From Euonymus europaeus (taxonomy: Eukaryota; Streptophyta; Magnoliopsida; Celastrales; Celastraceae): a stretch of DNA of 64,000 nucleotides. Where the stretch lies: positions 7,192,001-7,256,000 of the forward strand of contig OY756964.1 of NCBI GenBank assembly GCA_963580455.1, in the 5' to 3' direction. Below are positions 12,087 through 22,704 of this stretch, in pieces. The position numbers were made by a program, and so were the translations under genes. Positions within the stretch are counted from its first letter, which is position 1, and every line of letters begins with the position of its first letter. Below the pieces are notes generated by a model. The model had not been told where the DNA came from. It worked only from the letters and a program-made list of their open reading frames with translations, and did no database searches.

Positions 12087-12310
12087 TATTATAATTATAC
12101 TCGAACAAAAAAATAAAACAAACTCGAACATATATAATTTTTACTCGAACAAATAATGAAAAATTACTCGAGCAACGTGAGAATAATACTCGAGCAACGT
12201 GAGAATAATACTCAAACAAAAAATTAACAACATTCATTAATGTTACTTGATCATTTAATATAACTTTACTCGAGCATCATGAAATAAAACTCGAACAAAA
12301 AATTATAGTA
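12087..12310. repeat. Degenerate short repeats with ACTCGA(A/G)CAA core
   Basis: About eight copies of an ACTCGAACAA-like word lie in about 220 bp upstream of the MULE start. Two are in a perfect 22-bp tandem duplication (12165-12186 and 12187-12208). Clustered short words near a transposase gene could be subterminal binding sites of the MULE, but no clear terminal repeat was found. The next stretch, 12311-13659, shows only T-rich LTR-like text with GGCCC words. Confidence 0.5.
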
Positions 12311-13659
12311 CTAGAGCTAATATTGATTGATGTCGGATTCTTGTAACAACATTACAATGTACTTCATCGATGCAAATTATTTTTCATATGCTAACTATCT
12401 AGGTTACACTGTTATGCTATATTGATAAGTACGCACTCACTTGTGATACAAAGAGTCTTTAGCTGCGTGTTAGACCTGGGTACCCCGGTCTATTGCTTCA
12501 TCATGAAGAATGAAGGAGATGAATCACCTCGTTCACTTGCGATGTTTTTTTTATGAGTTGTGTTAACTGAATCATGCAATCGAGAAGAACACAGTATCAA
12601 TCGGGGTTCTCTGTCATGCTTTCTTTTAGGTTTGTGCAGGCTGTGTATAGTTATTAATGAGGGCAAAAATGTCCTAAAAGTGTTAGATTTCATTAATTTG
12701 AGAAAGAGTGCTATTTTTACAAAGTTACTTTTCAAAAGTGTTACTTTTCCAAAATACCCAATAGAATAGTAATGGGTCAGGCTCTAAGAGATGAGTCGGG
12801 TTCTGTGTGTTTGGGCCAGGGGTTTACTTGTCAAGGCATGGGTTGAGTGCTACATATCTGATGGGCCGAATTCTTTGAATGGTGGTGTTGGGCTTTTGGG
12901 TAGTTTGTTAACGTATGTTTGGTTTGGGTATTTCTTATGTTTGTATGGATCACTAAAATGTTGTATTGTTTTTTATTTTATTCAGTTTGTTAGACATTTT
13001 TTTATTTTTGGGTTTTCTTATTTATTTTTGGGCTTTAGACTTGTATGGGGTATTTTTGTATTGGATTTGGGTTGTATTTTCTTTTTTTAGATATTTGGCC
13101 CAAAATTTGAAATAGTATAATACAAAATAGTGTAAATATTAATTAAAATAGAATGCATGCCTAGGATTTAATTCCTTAATTATTTTAGTGTGTATGTTTA
13201 AGAATTTCCAAAAAGAATCAAAATCATACAGTTGATAAAGTTTGTATACTCAACCCATAAAAAAATCACATTATAATTCTTTTTTAAGAAAAAAACAACA
13301 GAGTTTAGACTCTTCAAATGGACGTTAGAAAATTTTAAAGTATTGATTTTTCAAAAGTTCCATTTTAGGGAACAAATTTCATCTAGAAAGAATTTTTGAA
13401 ATAAAAAGGAACAAATGACAAAGATTCAATTTATTTGGATATTGTATTTAAAATCAATTAAGAGAAGGACTTGAAAGTATTCAGCTCCGTCCAAAAGGTT
13501 TTATTTATGGTATGCCTTGAATAAATTGGTTTTATTATTTTTTTCAAAATTAACGAAATTTCTTCCACCGATTTGACAATAAATGATTTTTTTCGGGCAT
13601 ATGAAAAATTCACTAAAACAAATTCAGACATACAAAACATTTTCCAAGAAAAAGCATGA

Positions 13660-13862
13660 AAATCAATCAGGTTACCGATTAGGGAGTTGTGGGGTGCCTA
13701 ACACCTTCCTCACACTTAATAAATCCTCTTACCCCTTTTCTTTGGTTTGTATACATTACATTTCAGTATCCAGTTGCCCTATAATCAATTGGTGACGACT
13801 TCATTTACATTTTTATCTACTTTCAAAGTGTCAATTCACGTCTTGACCCTGGTTGCGACAAA
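13660..13862 (+). repeat. Possible Ogre/Tat-like LTR end with primer-site region
   Basis: The string GGGGTGCCTAACACCTTCC, then a sequence ending TTGGTGACGACTTC and GACCCTGGTTGCGACA, resembles the U5/primer region I associate with Ogre-type elements (GTGGCGACTCC...). The 900 bp upstream are T/G-rich with repeated 'tgggctt' words, as in such LTRs. No internal region follows, so this would be a truncated LTR. Similarity is from memory only. Confidence 0.35.
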
Positions 13863-13874
13863 AGATAAAAGTGA

Positions 13875-15045
13875 TGTGAATTACTCACAAGTGCATAAGT
13901 GTACTATTGTAGAACAAAAAGTGAAAATACGAGACCGATCCTACAGAGACAAGTTTGAGTCAATATTGTACTGAATTCGCAATTGATTTAAATAACATCT
14001 AAATTAAAGATTGTGAGTGATGATTTATGAGTACGAACAGATAAGTAAATGAGTGAGAAATTCAATGAGAGAAGGAACTAGGGTAAAATCTCACCAAGCA
14101 ATCATATTGCAAATTTATAAAGATAAATCAACAATAACAATTCTAGCTCATTTTTCACTCTATTATGTTGATCCATGGATCATGGCAACAACAAATATTA
14201 TTAATCCTAAACTAATCCTGTTCGATGGTAGTCCTTAGATTCATAATTAATAACCGATTAAGAATAGAAAAACCATGCAACCAATTAACCCATAAACTCT
14301 GATCGGAACAGTTGACAGTTAATTTTTCTAATCCAATTCTACCAAAAGATATAAATACGGATCGCTTATATGATTCAGCTAGATGAGTATATTTTCAAAT
14401 TCAATTGATGACCGATCAATATACTTTAAAGCACAATAATTAGGAACTATAACTATGAATTGAATTGAAAGCTTGAAAGAATTTAATTTGCAATTATCAT
14501 GCTTGGCTAAATTATACTATAATAAAAACTTTAGTTGATGATCATAATAATAAACATCAAAGAAAAGAAAGAGAAAACCATGGATTGAATGATAGAACAA
14601 AGAAAGTTAGATAGCCGTTCACAGAAGCTAGAGCGACTTGATTCAAAAAAATTAAATGTATGTTCTCTTAGGTTTTAGAGACCTATTTATAATGAATACA
14701 GGGCTTTGAAAACTTCCTTCAATCAACCCTAGACCATCCCTAGTTATGCAAACAAAATAGAACCCAATAAGAATAAGTTTCCCGGATGTTTAGCTTAAAA
14801 AAATTACATCTGACTGTTGGGTGCTCGAGCATCTAAAGCATAACTTAAGGGCAAAAATCAGTGGTAGGATGCTCAAAACATTTTTTTCTCCGAATTCGCT
14901 CCAATTTTTACCAATTCTTCATACCGACATTCCTACATAAAAAACACAATAATTTTCATAATATCAAATCAAAATAATAGAATTTTAATTGGAAATATAA
15001 TAATAAATATGGTACAAAAGACAATAATTTCTTCTTAATACCACA
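13875..15045 (-). repeat. LTR of a gypsy element (Athila/Tat-like), minus orientation
   Basis: Near the low end, CTCACAAGTGCATAAGTGTAC followed by GAGACCGATCCTACAGAGAC matches the block conserved in the LTRs at 9440 and 44270. The candidate borders are TGTG and CACA; no target duplication was found. The position fits the 3' LTR of a minus-strand element whose antisense ORF is the remnant at 16077-17460. Confidence 0.5.
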
Positions 15046-15059
15046 TGCATATGACACTG

Positions 15060-15560
15060 TTCATTCTATCTATAACATCTTTGAGGTGGGCAGAGATGTC
15101 TAGGAGGGCTCTCTACAGTTTGTAAGATTCCTTCCTCGTGGCATCCTTTTCGGCCATCTCACAGAGTTAAGAAAGAGTAGTTTCTACTGATTCTAGTTCC
15201 TTGGTTAAGTTGGTGGCGAGCTTCTTGACATCCTGTAGATTGTTTTTAACCTTATGCTCTTCCTTGGTTTCTTGAAGCTCTTTTTAAGGTATTTGAGTTT
15301 CTTTCGGGCATTCGGAGTTCTCCCTTGGTGTAGTGGAGTTTTTTCATGAAGTACTCCAAATCCTTATTTGAACCTCTAAGAAGTGCACATAAGTCCTCTA
15401 TGTAACTCTGGGGGTCTTCTTCATAAGCAGTAGTAGTCTAGGGTGCAGCCTTTGAAAGTCTGGTTTGGGGGTACTTTTTAGGGTTGGCTGCTTCTCTTTC
15501 TCTTGAAGAATTCTCACAAGCGAGATTCCTAAAAGACGTGAAGAGGACATGATTTAGATG
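15060..15560 (-). pseudogene. Coiled-coil protein remnant of unknown function
   Basis: The minus strand, read across stops and frameshifts, gives heptad-like segments (DLEYFMKKLHYTKGELR, NLTKELESVETTLS). An N-terminal part starts MKTHLNHVLFTSFRNLA near 15571. It lies between an LTR and a transposon ORF, so it is probably retroelement-derived. I do not recognise the family. Confidence 0.3.
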
Positions 15561-16076
15561 GGTTTTCATTTTTGGATATGTTTTCCCTTTTGCATGCATG
15601 AGTTGCTATTTAAGATCGATGGAGATAATACATGGGTAGTTGAGCCATTTAATCTCTTTTGAATTTAAGAAGCGTCGTTCTTATTGCTCTTTATTTTAAC
15701 CGACTTCTGAAAAAAGTTTATGCATTTGACGGTCTAGATGAATCCATAAAAGGTAGGACAATTTTTGAGATATGATCCACTATCATCTGATGGTCTAGAT
15801 AAACCCATAAAAGGTAGGAAAAATATTGTGATACGATTCATCATAATTTCCTAGACCATAGGATTCCCACCTTAAGGGTTTTAATGGGTTTTGGGTAACT
15901 GTTTGCCATCATGTCCGATTACATGACTCTACTTCATCTTATACAATATGTTTTTTCTTCTCCTTGTACAATCTTACTTTTTGATTCTATCTCCATGGAA
16001 TATGGTTATAGTGCTAAGGATATTCTAAATAGATTTGAGAAAGAAGAAGAGAGAGGTTGGCAAGATCTAGATAGAT

Positions 16077-17460
16077 TTGAAAGAGAATAGAGATAGAGAT
16101 AGACAAGAAATCATGCCTCGTAACAAGGCAAGTGACGATGTAATCATTTCCTTATCTCATGGTGAAATCCCTTTGGCAGAGGATCCCTCTGAAGAAGAAT
16201 TTATTATAAAAGAGAAGGCTCAGGACCAAATTTCTAGGGTTTTCAAAAGTGAAATAATTAAACTCAGGAGTAAGTACGGGATCCCTAGCGATATTCAAAT
16301 TCAAGTTCCTAATTTTGATGAGAATGCTTGCAGCGACCTTAGGGATTGGCTCTACTACTTCTATGTCCCGTGTTTAAAGAGTGAGTTTAGGTTTCCCCTG
16401 CTGTTGGTTAGGTACATCCTAACATTCTTCAAAATTTTCTCCTGTCAATTGATGCAAAACGCTTGGTGGATTCTTCTTCCTTTAGAAGCTTTGAGCAATA
16501 GCTATTGTATTCCATTTGGTTTACATGAGTTACTGGTTTTTTACTCCATGCAAGAAAACAAAAAGGATCCAATGAGGTATATACTGGTGAAGAAATGGAG
16601 TATCTCTCTTATCACTAGTCTACCTACCAACGATCATTTTTGGCAAAATAAATACTTTCTTGTGAAGAGGGAATCAATTATTGGGGACAATGAATTTGTT
16701 CCTACATCTTGACAAACCCCTAGTATAATGGTCACTCTTTGTCAATTTTTCTCCTTTCTCATATTGACTAGCTTTAGTTATGTTTCACAAATTTCATCAC
16801 TTCCTTCATCATTACCGAGGATGCCAAGAAGCATTGCAAATAATTTATTAAGAAAGTGCCCGTGGTTGAGAGGAAGTAGAGGACTATATATTCCAAGTAT
16901 CTTTCTGGAAGTGAGTTGTTTTAGTTTTGATTGTTGGAAAATTTTCTATGTTTTTCCTGATATGTGTTAGAAGCTTAACTCAAGGAGATGAAGCTGGGCT
17001 AGAAGGTTTCCTAGGATAAAAGATCCAAAAGAAAGTCTGAGTCCAACCCTATCAAGAGTGGTCTCGGGTCCATTCCTAAGGCCTCTACTAAAAGGGAGAA
17101 GAAAAAAAAATTAAAGACATCGTCTCCCTTTTTGCACAATAAAGGATTAGAAGTGCATATAGATTTAAGGATATTGAACACATCATGGATGATGACGGCA
17201 TCGAGAATAAGGATGATAAAAAGGAGAAAAGTGAGTACAATGTCCCTCTTTTCAGGATTTACTCATGCCCTCAATCTAAAACTTCTTTGGAACTATTTCT
17301 TGAGAAAGAGTTGAATATTCCTAGAGGAGTTGGTGCTTCGATTTCTGGCCCTTTTGTCAAGACACTTGAAATTTCCATCCCAGAAGTCTCTATCTTCTAT
17401 AGATCGGGTGAGATTTTTCCTGGTCTAGATAAGTTGGCATATCCCCTGGGTTTGTGACTG
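16077..17460 (+). pseudogene. 'Putative gypsy type transposon' ORF remnant (Transposase_28-like)
   Basis: The first exon-like frame (16077-16712) has an acidic N-terminus (PSEEEFIIKEKA) and then the pattern FRFPLLLVRYILTFFKIFSCQL, NAWWILLPLEAL, WSISLITSLPTNDHFWQNKYFLV. The same layout occurs at 58184-58664 (IRFPFQPLIRDFFAYTQL, NAYRILGAV, RDWSFNNRRDK). I assign both to the plant family named putative gypsy type transposon (PF04195), often carried antisense in Tat-lineage elements. A lysine-rich second part and a C-terminal frame (about 17185-17457) follow. Here the pol genes are gone. Confidence 0.5.
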
Positions 17461-17773
17461 CTCTGAGGCTGGATAGTGTTGATTATGTGCTTTTAGTGTA
17501 TCCCATCAGCTCAGTTTTTGGTAAAAGTTGATTTTCGTTCTTTTCTTTTATATTTTGAGTATAGTCGGTTAGCCAGCTTTGATATGAGGTATTTTCCCCA
17601 GGCTTTGTATGCTCGGATCTTCTCTACTTTATTAAAATAATGATTTCTTACCTTTTTCATTTAGTATTTTATTAACTTTTATAATAAAATGCTAACCATT
17701 TTTGTTATCAATAATTAAGTACATATTGATGATTTAAAAAATATAAATTTAATTTATTAAAAAAAAATGGTGC

Positions 17774-17929
17774 TCCCACAATATTCACATGACTACAATG
17801 CTCATTTACCACTCCCAAAATATCAACATGCCCACAATACTCACCTTTCACTCTCACAATATTCACATGACCCCAGTGTTTACCTACCAATCTCATAATA
17901 TTCATATGGCCACAGTAGTCATCTACCAC
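17774..17929. repeat. Minisatellite: four 39-bp units
   Basis: Units at 17774-17812, 17813-17851, 17852-17890 and 17891-17929 are each exactly 39 bp and share the pattern TCYCAMAATATTCACATG...CTACCAC. They differ at several positions but have no indels. On the minus strand the array is an open frame giving a 13-residue repeat (consensus VVxEYCGHVNIVx). Confidence 0.85.
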
Positions 17930-18003
17930 TCTCTACCTAATGATATGACGTAAATCAACAATATATTCATCCTCTCAATAACAAATATCTTTTTCATTTA
18001 CTT

Positions 18004-19012
18004 GTGATTTTTTTGTTGTGTTCATTTGCATTAGTGAGACCCTTTATCAAGAAGCTCGTCTTTAACTCATCATTATGCTTTTCCTCTGATGATGAGGTGG
18101 CAGATATACTTATCCTTGAAGCTGAAAGACTGAGCTTGGAAATGAGTAGGGGATCAACATCACATGAACAATGTTGGTACATTGATCAAGGATCCACACA
18201 GCTGAGAGTATTCAATGATTATTTTGTTGAAAATCCAATGTATCCTCATGATCAATTTCGAAGAAGATTTTATATGAGTTGAGATTTATTTTTTGTATCC
18301 AAGAAGCGGTGGAAGCTCAAAATCTTTATTTCCAACAGATAGAAATGCCACTAAAAAATTAGGATTATCTCCACTACAAAAGATAACAATTTCGTTAAGA
18401 ATGCTTGTTTGTGGTGTAACTGCAGATTTTATGGATGAGTATGTTAAGATTGGAGAATCCACGACTATAGTCAATTTGAAGAGATTTGCAATAGTAATAG
18501 TTTTTATTTATGGTGCGGAATATTTGAGGTCCCCAAATAGTAATGGTATTGCTAGATTATTGGTGATCGATGAAAATCAACGTTTTCCTATAATGTTGGG
18601 GAGTATTGACTGTATGTACTGGAAATGAAAGAATTATTCGAGTGCATGGAAGGGTATGTATAATGGTCAAATCCACTAGTCCACAATCATCTTAGAGGCT
18701 ATAGCATCCTATGATCTTTGGATATGGCATGGATACTTTGGTTTACTAGGTGCTCTCAATGACATCAATGTATTAGGTCGATATAATGTTTTCTTAGAAC
18801 TCACACAAGGTCGTGCTCCTACAGTGAACTTTTATGTCAATGGTGATCAATATTCAATGGGATATTATTTAGCTGATGAAATTTATCCTTCGTGGGCAAG
18901 TTTCATGAAGACAATACCAACACCACAAAATAAAAGGACAATATTCATAGTCTTGTTTAATATTTTAGTTATTGTTGTGTGGACTAATTATGTGTGTTTT
19001 AAAGTTTTTTAA
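18004..19012 (+). pseudogene. PIF/Harbinger transposase (HARBI1-type DDE nuclease), decayed
   Basis: The N-terminal part (18004-18282) ends with FNDYFVENPMYPHDQFRRRF, the conserved lead-in of plant PIF transposases. The middle (18293-18628) has ISLRMLVCGVTADFMDEYVKIGESTT and FPIMLGSIDCMYW, with the first catalytic Asp. The last part (about 18630-18950) reads LDLWIWHGYFG-like text, NDINVLGR, GRAPTVNFYVNG and YYLADEIYPSWASFMKTI. At least two frameshifts separate the pieces, and the C-terminus after PTPQNKR is lost. It converges with ORF1 at 19150-20010, the two-gene layout of this superfamily. Confidence 0.82.
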
Positions 19013-19149
19013 TGTTAATTTAATAATGCAAGACTATGTATTTTTCATTCACCAAACTAGCATCTATGAATATATCAATGCAAAACATTTAAACGCGAAC
19101 AAATTTTGACCTATAGTCAAAAGTAAAAAACATCCAAGGCAAACTACAT

Positions 19150-20010
19150 GTTCTTCCTTTTACGAAGAATTTCTAACCTTAAACTTTAAATGTAGTATTT
19201 TTTTTTTATCTTCATTCAATATATTCATGTCGATCATCATTATGTTAAGCTTTTCTTGCCTCTCTTGGAGCTTGATCTTATTTTTCTCCTTCTCCTCTTT
19301 CATCTCTTGTAGCTTAATCTTTTTATGCTCTATTTCATCTTGCTTCTTTAGCTCTTGCATTGCAATCTAAATTTTCTTTTCTTGTATCTTTATTTTTCGT
19401 TAATCCATCTTTAACTTCTCCAACTTCTAATTAGAAATTATGTCACCAAAAGACAGTTTGGTGTCGTAGTACGTTCCAACAATGTTTGAACTGAAATGTT
19501 GTGTTTTGGATGTCACAAAAAAGTTTAATCAATTATAATATTATATATATGAATCAAATTGACAATTTAGTATAACATTCAAACATAATCTTATCTTGTT
19601 CACTGACATGGAAGGATGAGAGTTCTAGATCTAAGTTAAGAACCTCATGAACTTATTTACACAACTTTGAATATTTGTCCATCGATTGATTAAGGAGCGA
19701 TCGTTGAGCATGAGAAAAGTGGAGCCTATAGAACTTTGGTATGTTTTTGAATCCCTTCTTCAAAATTTTAATCCTTTTTTATCCGTTCCTTGAATTGCAT
19801 CTAAGCTAGTGTTCATCCATCCTACGACTAAAGCTAGATCTTCCTGTGTGGATAAGTTTCCAAGACATGATTTTTTTTTTGGCTTCTCACTTTCCTCGAC
19901 ATGTATGGGTGATTGTTCTTTAGTGGTGTGTGCAAATTGAACCCTCCCAAAGAAATTTCATCAATAATAGAATCAAGAAAATAATTATCATCATTTGAAT
20001 TCATTCCTGT
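19150..20010 (-). pseudogene. PIF/Harbinger ORF1 (Myb-like DNA-binding accessory protein), decayed
   Basis: The minus strand starts near 20005 with MNSNDDNYFLDSIIDEISLGG. After one frameshift it reads STQEDLALVVGWMNTSLDAIQGT and NRWTNIQSCVNKF, the trihelix/Myb-like domain of plant Harbinger ORF1. It ends with a charged coiled-coil (KKQDEIEHKKIKLQEMKEE) like the NAM-associated C-terminal domain. ORF1 works with the transposase in transposition. Stops and shifts show it is dead. Confidence 0.72.
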
Positions 20011-20054
20011 AGAAGAAACATCTCTTATAAGAATCCAAGAAACATATATATCTC

Positions 20055-21234
20055 CAAGGGCGGAGCCATGCTAGGGCTCTGTTGAGTTGTAGCCTAGGTC
20101 AATTTATTGAATTTTTTTAGTACTTATATGCATATGTGATACATCTATAGCCTAGTTGAGTCCAACAAACTTACTTAGCCTACTAGCCTAGCACTTATCC
20201 AACCCTGCCAACACTTATCCAGCCCACTAGGCACTAGCCCAGCCCGTTAAATCAACCTTTGTGTGTGATAGGAGTGGCTTCTCAATCTCAGATCTTGCCT
20301 CGATGAGAATGACTACCTCACTGTTGTCTGTCGCAAGCCTGCAATAGGCAAAGACAGCTTCCTCGATCACAGATTTCTTGTCACTTGCCTGTGTTTGGTT
20401 GTCTAAGGGTCTCCATGAGGATCATGACTCCATCAATCTTTGGCAAATTGGTACCACAATACCATCGTAGTATGTTTATTTTTGAGACTTTGAGTTGATT
20501 TTGATTTTATATTTACATATTTACTTATTTTGACTGTGTGTCTACATTAACGTCAATGTGTTGCTTCATTGCTTGCATCTGTTTCACGCTTGGGTGGAAA
20601 AGCCGAAAAAGGTTGTCATTGTGTGAATTCTGATACACTGATACTAATTGTATATGTGTTGTGTCGCTTGTGTGGGTGAGTGAGTGGGTCAGTGAGTTTT
20701 TGTCAAAATTTTATTTGGTCAAAAGTTTATTTGTTTGTGAATTGTGCAAATTTTAATTGATTTTTGGTGCACCCTACCCTGAATATGTCTATCATCACTA
20801 AATTGTGTCGTAGATTAGTTGAAACAAATAAGTTGTAGCAATATAATTTGATTGACAGATTGATTCATCTTGTTTTGACTCTACCCATTTCCATTACCAT
20901 GATAGAATGAGCATCTTCTTCTATGAAACTAAATTGTGTCGTAGATTAGTTGAAACAAATAAGTTGTAGCAATAGAATTTGATTGACAGATTGATTCATC
21001 TTGTTTGGACTCTACCCATTTCCATTACCATGATAGAATGAGCATCTTCATCTATGAAACATGTTATAGTAATGGGATTCTAGTGATTTTAATCCCAAAG
21101 CATCCCAATATTGGGTATCATTTATTTATTGGGTGTGATGACATCATACTAAGCGACCTATTGAAACTCAGACTCAATAAATAAATGACACACTATACTG
21201 AGATAATTCTAGGATAATCTTGGCTCTGCCCTTG
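20055..21234. mobile_element. hAT-like non-autonomous element with TIR CAAGGGC(G/A)GAGCCA
   Basis: The left end reads CAAGGGCGGAGCCATG and the reverse complement of the right end reads CAAGGGCAGAGCCAAG. The flanks TATATCTC and TCTATATC agree at 6 of 8 positions, fitting an old 8-bp target duplication. GGGCGGAGCCA-type ends are common in plant hAT elements. No transposase frame is inside. It interrupts the Harbinger element upstream of ORF1, so it is the younger insertion. Confidence 0.6.
20797..21058. repeat. 131-bp tandem duplication inside the hAT-like element
   Basis: Copies 20797-20927 and 20928-21058 begin ACTAAATTGTGTCGTAG and differ at only about three positions, so the duplication is recent relative to the element's decayed ends. 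Confidence 0.92.
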
Positions 21235-21899
21235 TCTATATCACTTCTAAAACTTTGTTAAACTCTTACATTAATCATTCAGTTTTTGATTTGATTGCCA
21301 ATGAATTGCTAAAGATCGATTCTCAAAGCCATGCAACTCAAATCCTGTCATCCAACTTGAATTCCAAAGATAAGAAGAATTCAATGGATGGAATAGATGC
21401 AGAATCTATAAAAACTTTTGTAACTCAAAGTTGCAATGAAAAAACAGAGAAATAATCCAATTCAGAGAACTAAAAGCAAAACCATAACCAAATTTTGAAG
21501 TGAGAATCTAAGTGTTGATTAACACATCTCCCAATAATCCCAATCAAAATGGATATCTATGTGACAAGCATGAGGAGAGGAGAAACATTACCTGACCAAC
21601 GACGATTGAAGATGAACGAACGACGTCGGAGAAGAGACAGAAAAAAGAAGAGCGATAGTGAAGCGTTGCGTTTATCACATATGATAAAGGAGAGAAAGCG
21701 TGAAGTTTAAGAGCAAAAAAATTATTTTTTTAACAGTAGGGAAGTTACAGTTTTTATCCACATATAGGGAACTATTGTTCATGTTACTTATTTATGGTAA
21801 CCTCTAGATAATCTGGTACAATAGTATTTTTTTTACTAGTTTCTTAAATTTGTTCTTTAAAACAGAGAGAGAAAACAGTTTAGGTCATTGTGAATGCTC
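21235..21899. mobile_element. Right end of the PIF/Harbinger element
   Basis: No coding frame is present. The segment ends CATTGTGAATGCTC at 21899; its reverse complement GAGCATTCACAATG is a typical Harbinger terminal repeat and is followed by TAA. The stretch probably holds the ORF1 leader and subterminal region. The matching left end near 17.6-18.0 kb could not be found. Confidence 0.5.
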
Positions 21900-21902
21900 T
21901 AA

Positions 21903-22253
21903 GAGCAAGTGCAATAGTGCACTTGAAAACAAATACTAAAAATTTTGGAGTATGCAGAGAAAGCGATAAGAAAAATAATATGTAAAAAGTGAAAAAATTG
22001 TATTGGGAGATGTTTTTAAAGTGAAAAAACTGAAAAAATTGTATTGAAAGATATGAATACTTGATATTTGGAGAGTTTGATAATAGAGAGTGAAAAAATT
22101 GTATTGGAAGATGTGTTTTTGTTGATATGATTGATTGAGAGATGTGTTTTACTTATGTGAATAAGTACGTGACACCCAATTATATGTAATAGAGGTGAGA
22201 CCTAATTAAAAATTTTGGAGTGCTGAGGAGTGAGATAGTATTACACTTAGCTC
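21903..22253. mobile_element. Tourist-like MITE, copy 1 (351 bp)
   Basis: The ends are GAGCAAGTGCAATAG and, reversed, GAGCTAAGTGTAATAC. The flanks are TAA (21900-21902) and TTA (22254-22256), as for PIF/Harbinger. The interior has several GTGAAAAAATTGTATTG words and ends in a block (GTACGTGACACCCAATTATATG, TAATAGAGGTGAG) shared with copy 2 at 34235-34570. It lies about 450 bp upstream of the DUF936 start codon. Confidence 0.75.
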
Positions 22254-22704
22254 TTAACATAAGACAATTCCTGATCGTTGACTCTTTAAATCACACAAAG
22301 CCAATATAATTAGCCAATTGAAGTTCAAAATCGATTTATTGACGCAGACAAGCCAATATGCCAAGGCAACATATGACCGTTGCCAAACGTTCAAAAATTT
22401 CTGAATCTTGAAAAAAGTTGGCTTTATGTGTGCGTACTTACCGTTGCGAACGAGGACCCCACTCTTCATCTTCTCTTCTCGCTCGCTACATACCCAACAA
22501 GACTCCCCAAAATCTAAACCACTACCACTTCAATTGCCAACAAAGTCTACCAATCTTTTTGGATTCCTCTTCCCAGAAAATGAATTCAGTTTTCTGAGTT
22601 TCTTGAAATAATTTCAATTCGATTTTCCTTCTCATGGTCATCGTTTGAGTCTCTGCCGAGAATTTCATTTTTGTCTGCGCGATTCTGTAAATCTTCAGAG
22701 GCTA

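Noticed and set aside
12791..13090. Hydrophobic 99-residue plus-strand frame resembling a membrane protein
   Set aside because: It comes from a T-rich LTR-like stretch; a T-rich strand gives Phe/Leu/Val codons by chance. No homology is recognised.
17708..17929. Minus-strand reading frame with 13-residue repeats as a protein-coding gene
   Set aside because: It is fully explained by the 39-bp minisatellite, has no domain and ends in AT-rich DNA. It is reported as a repeat.
17774..17929. CRISPR-like array
   Set aside because: The units are contiguous without spacers and the window is a plant nuclear genome. The same holds for 38401-38676.
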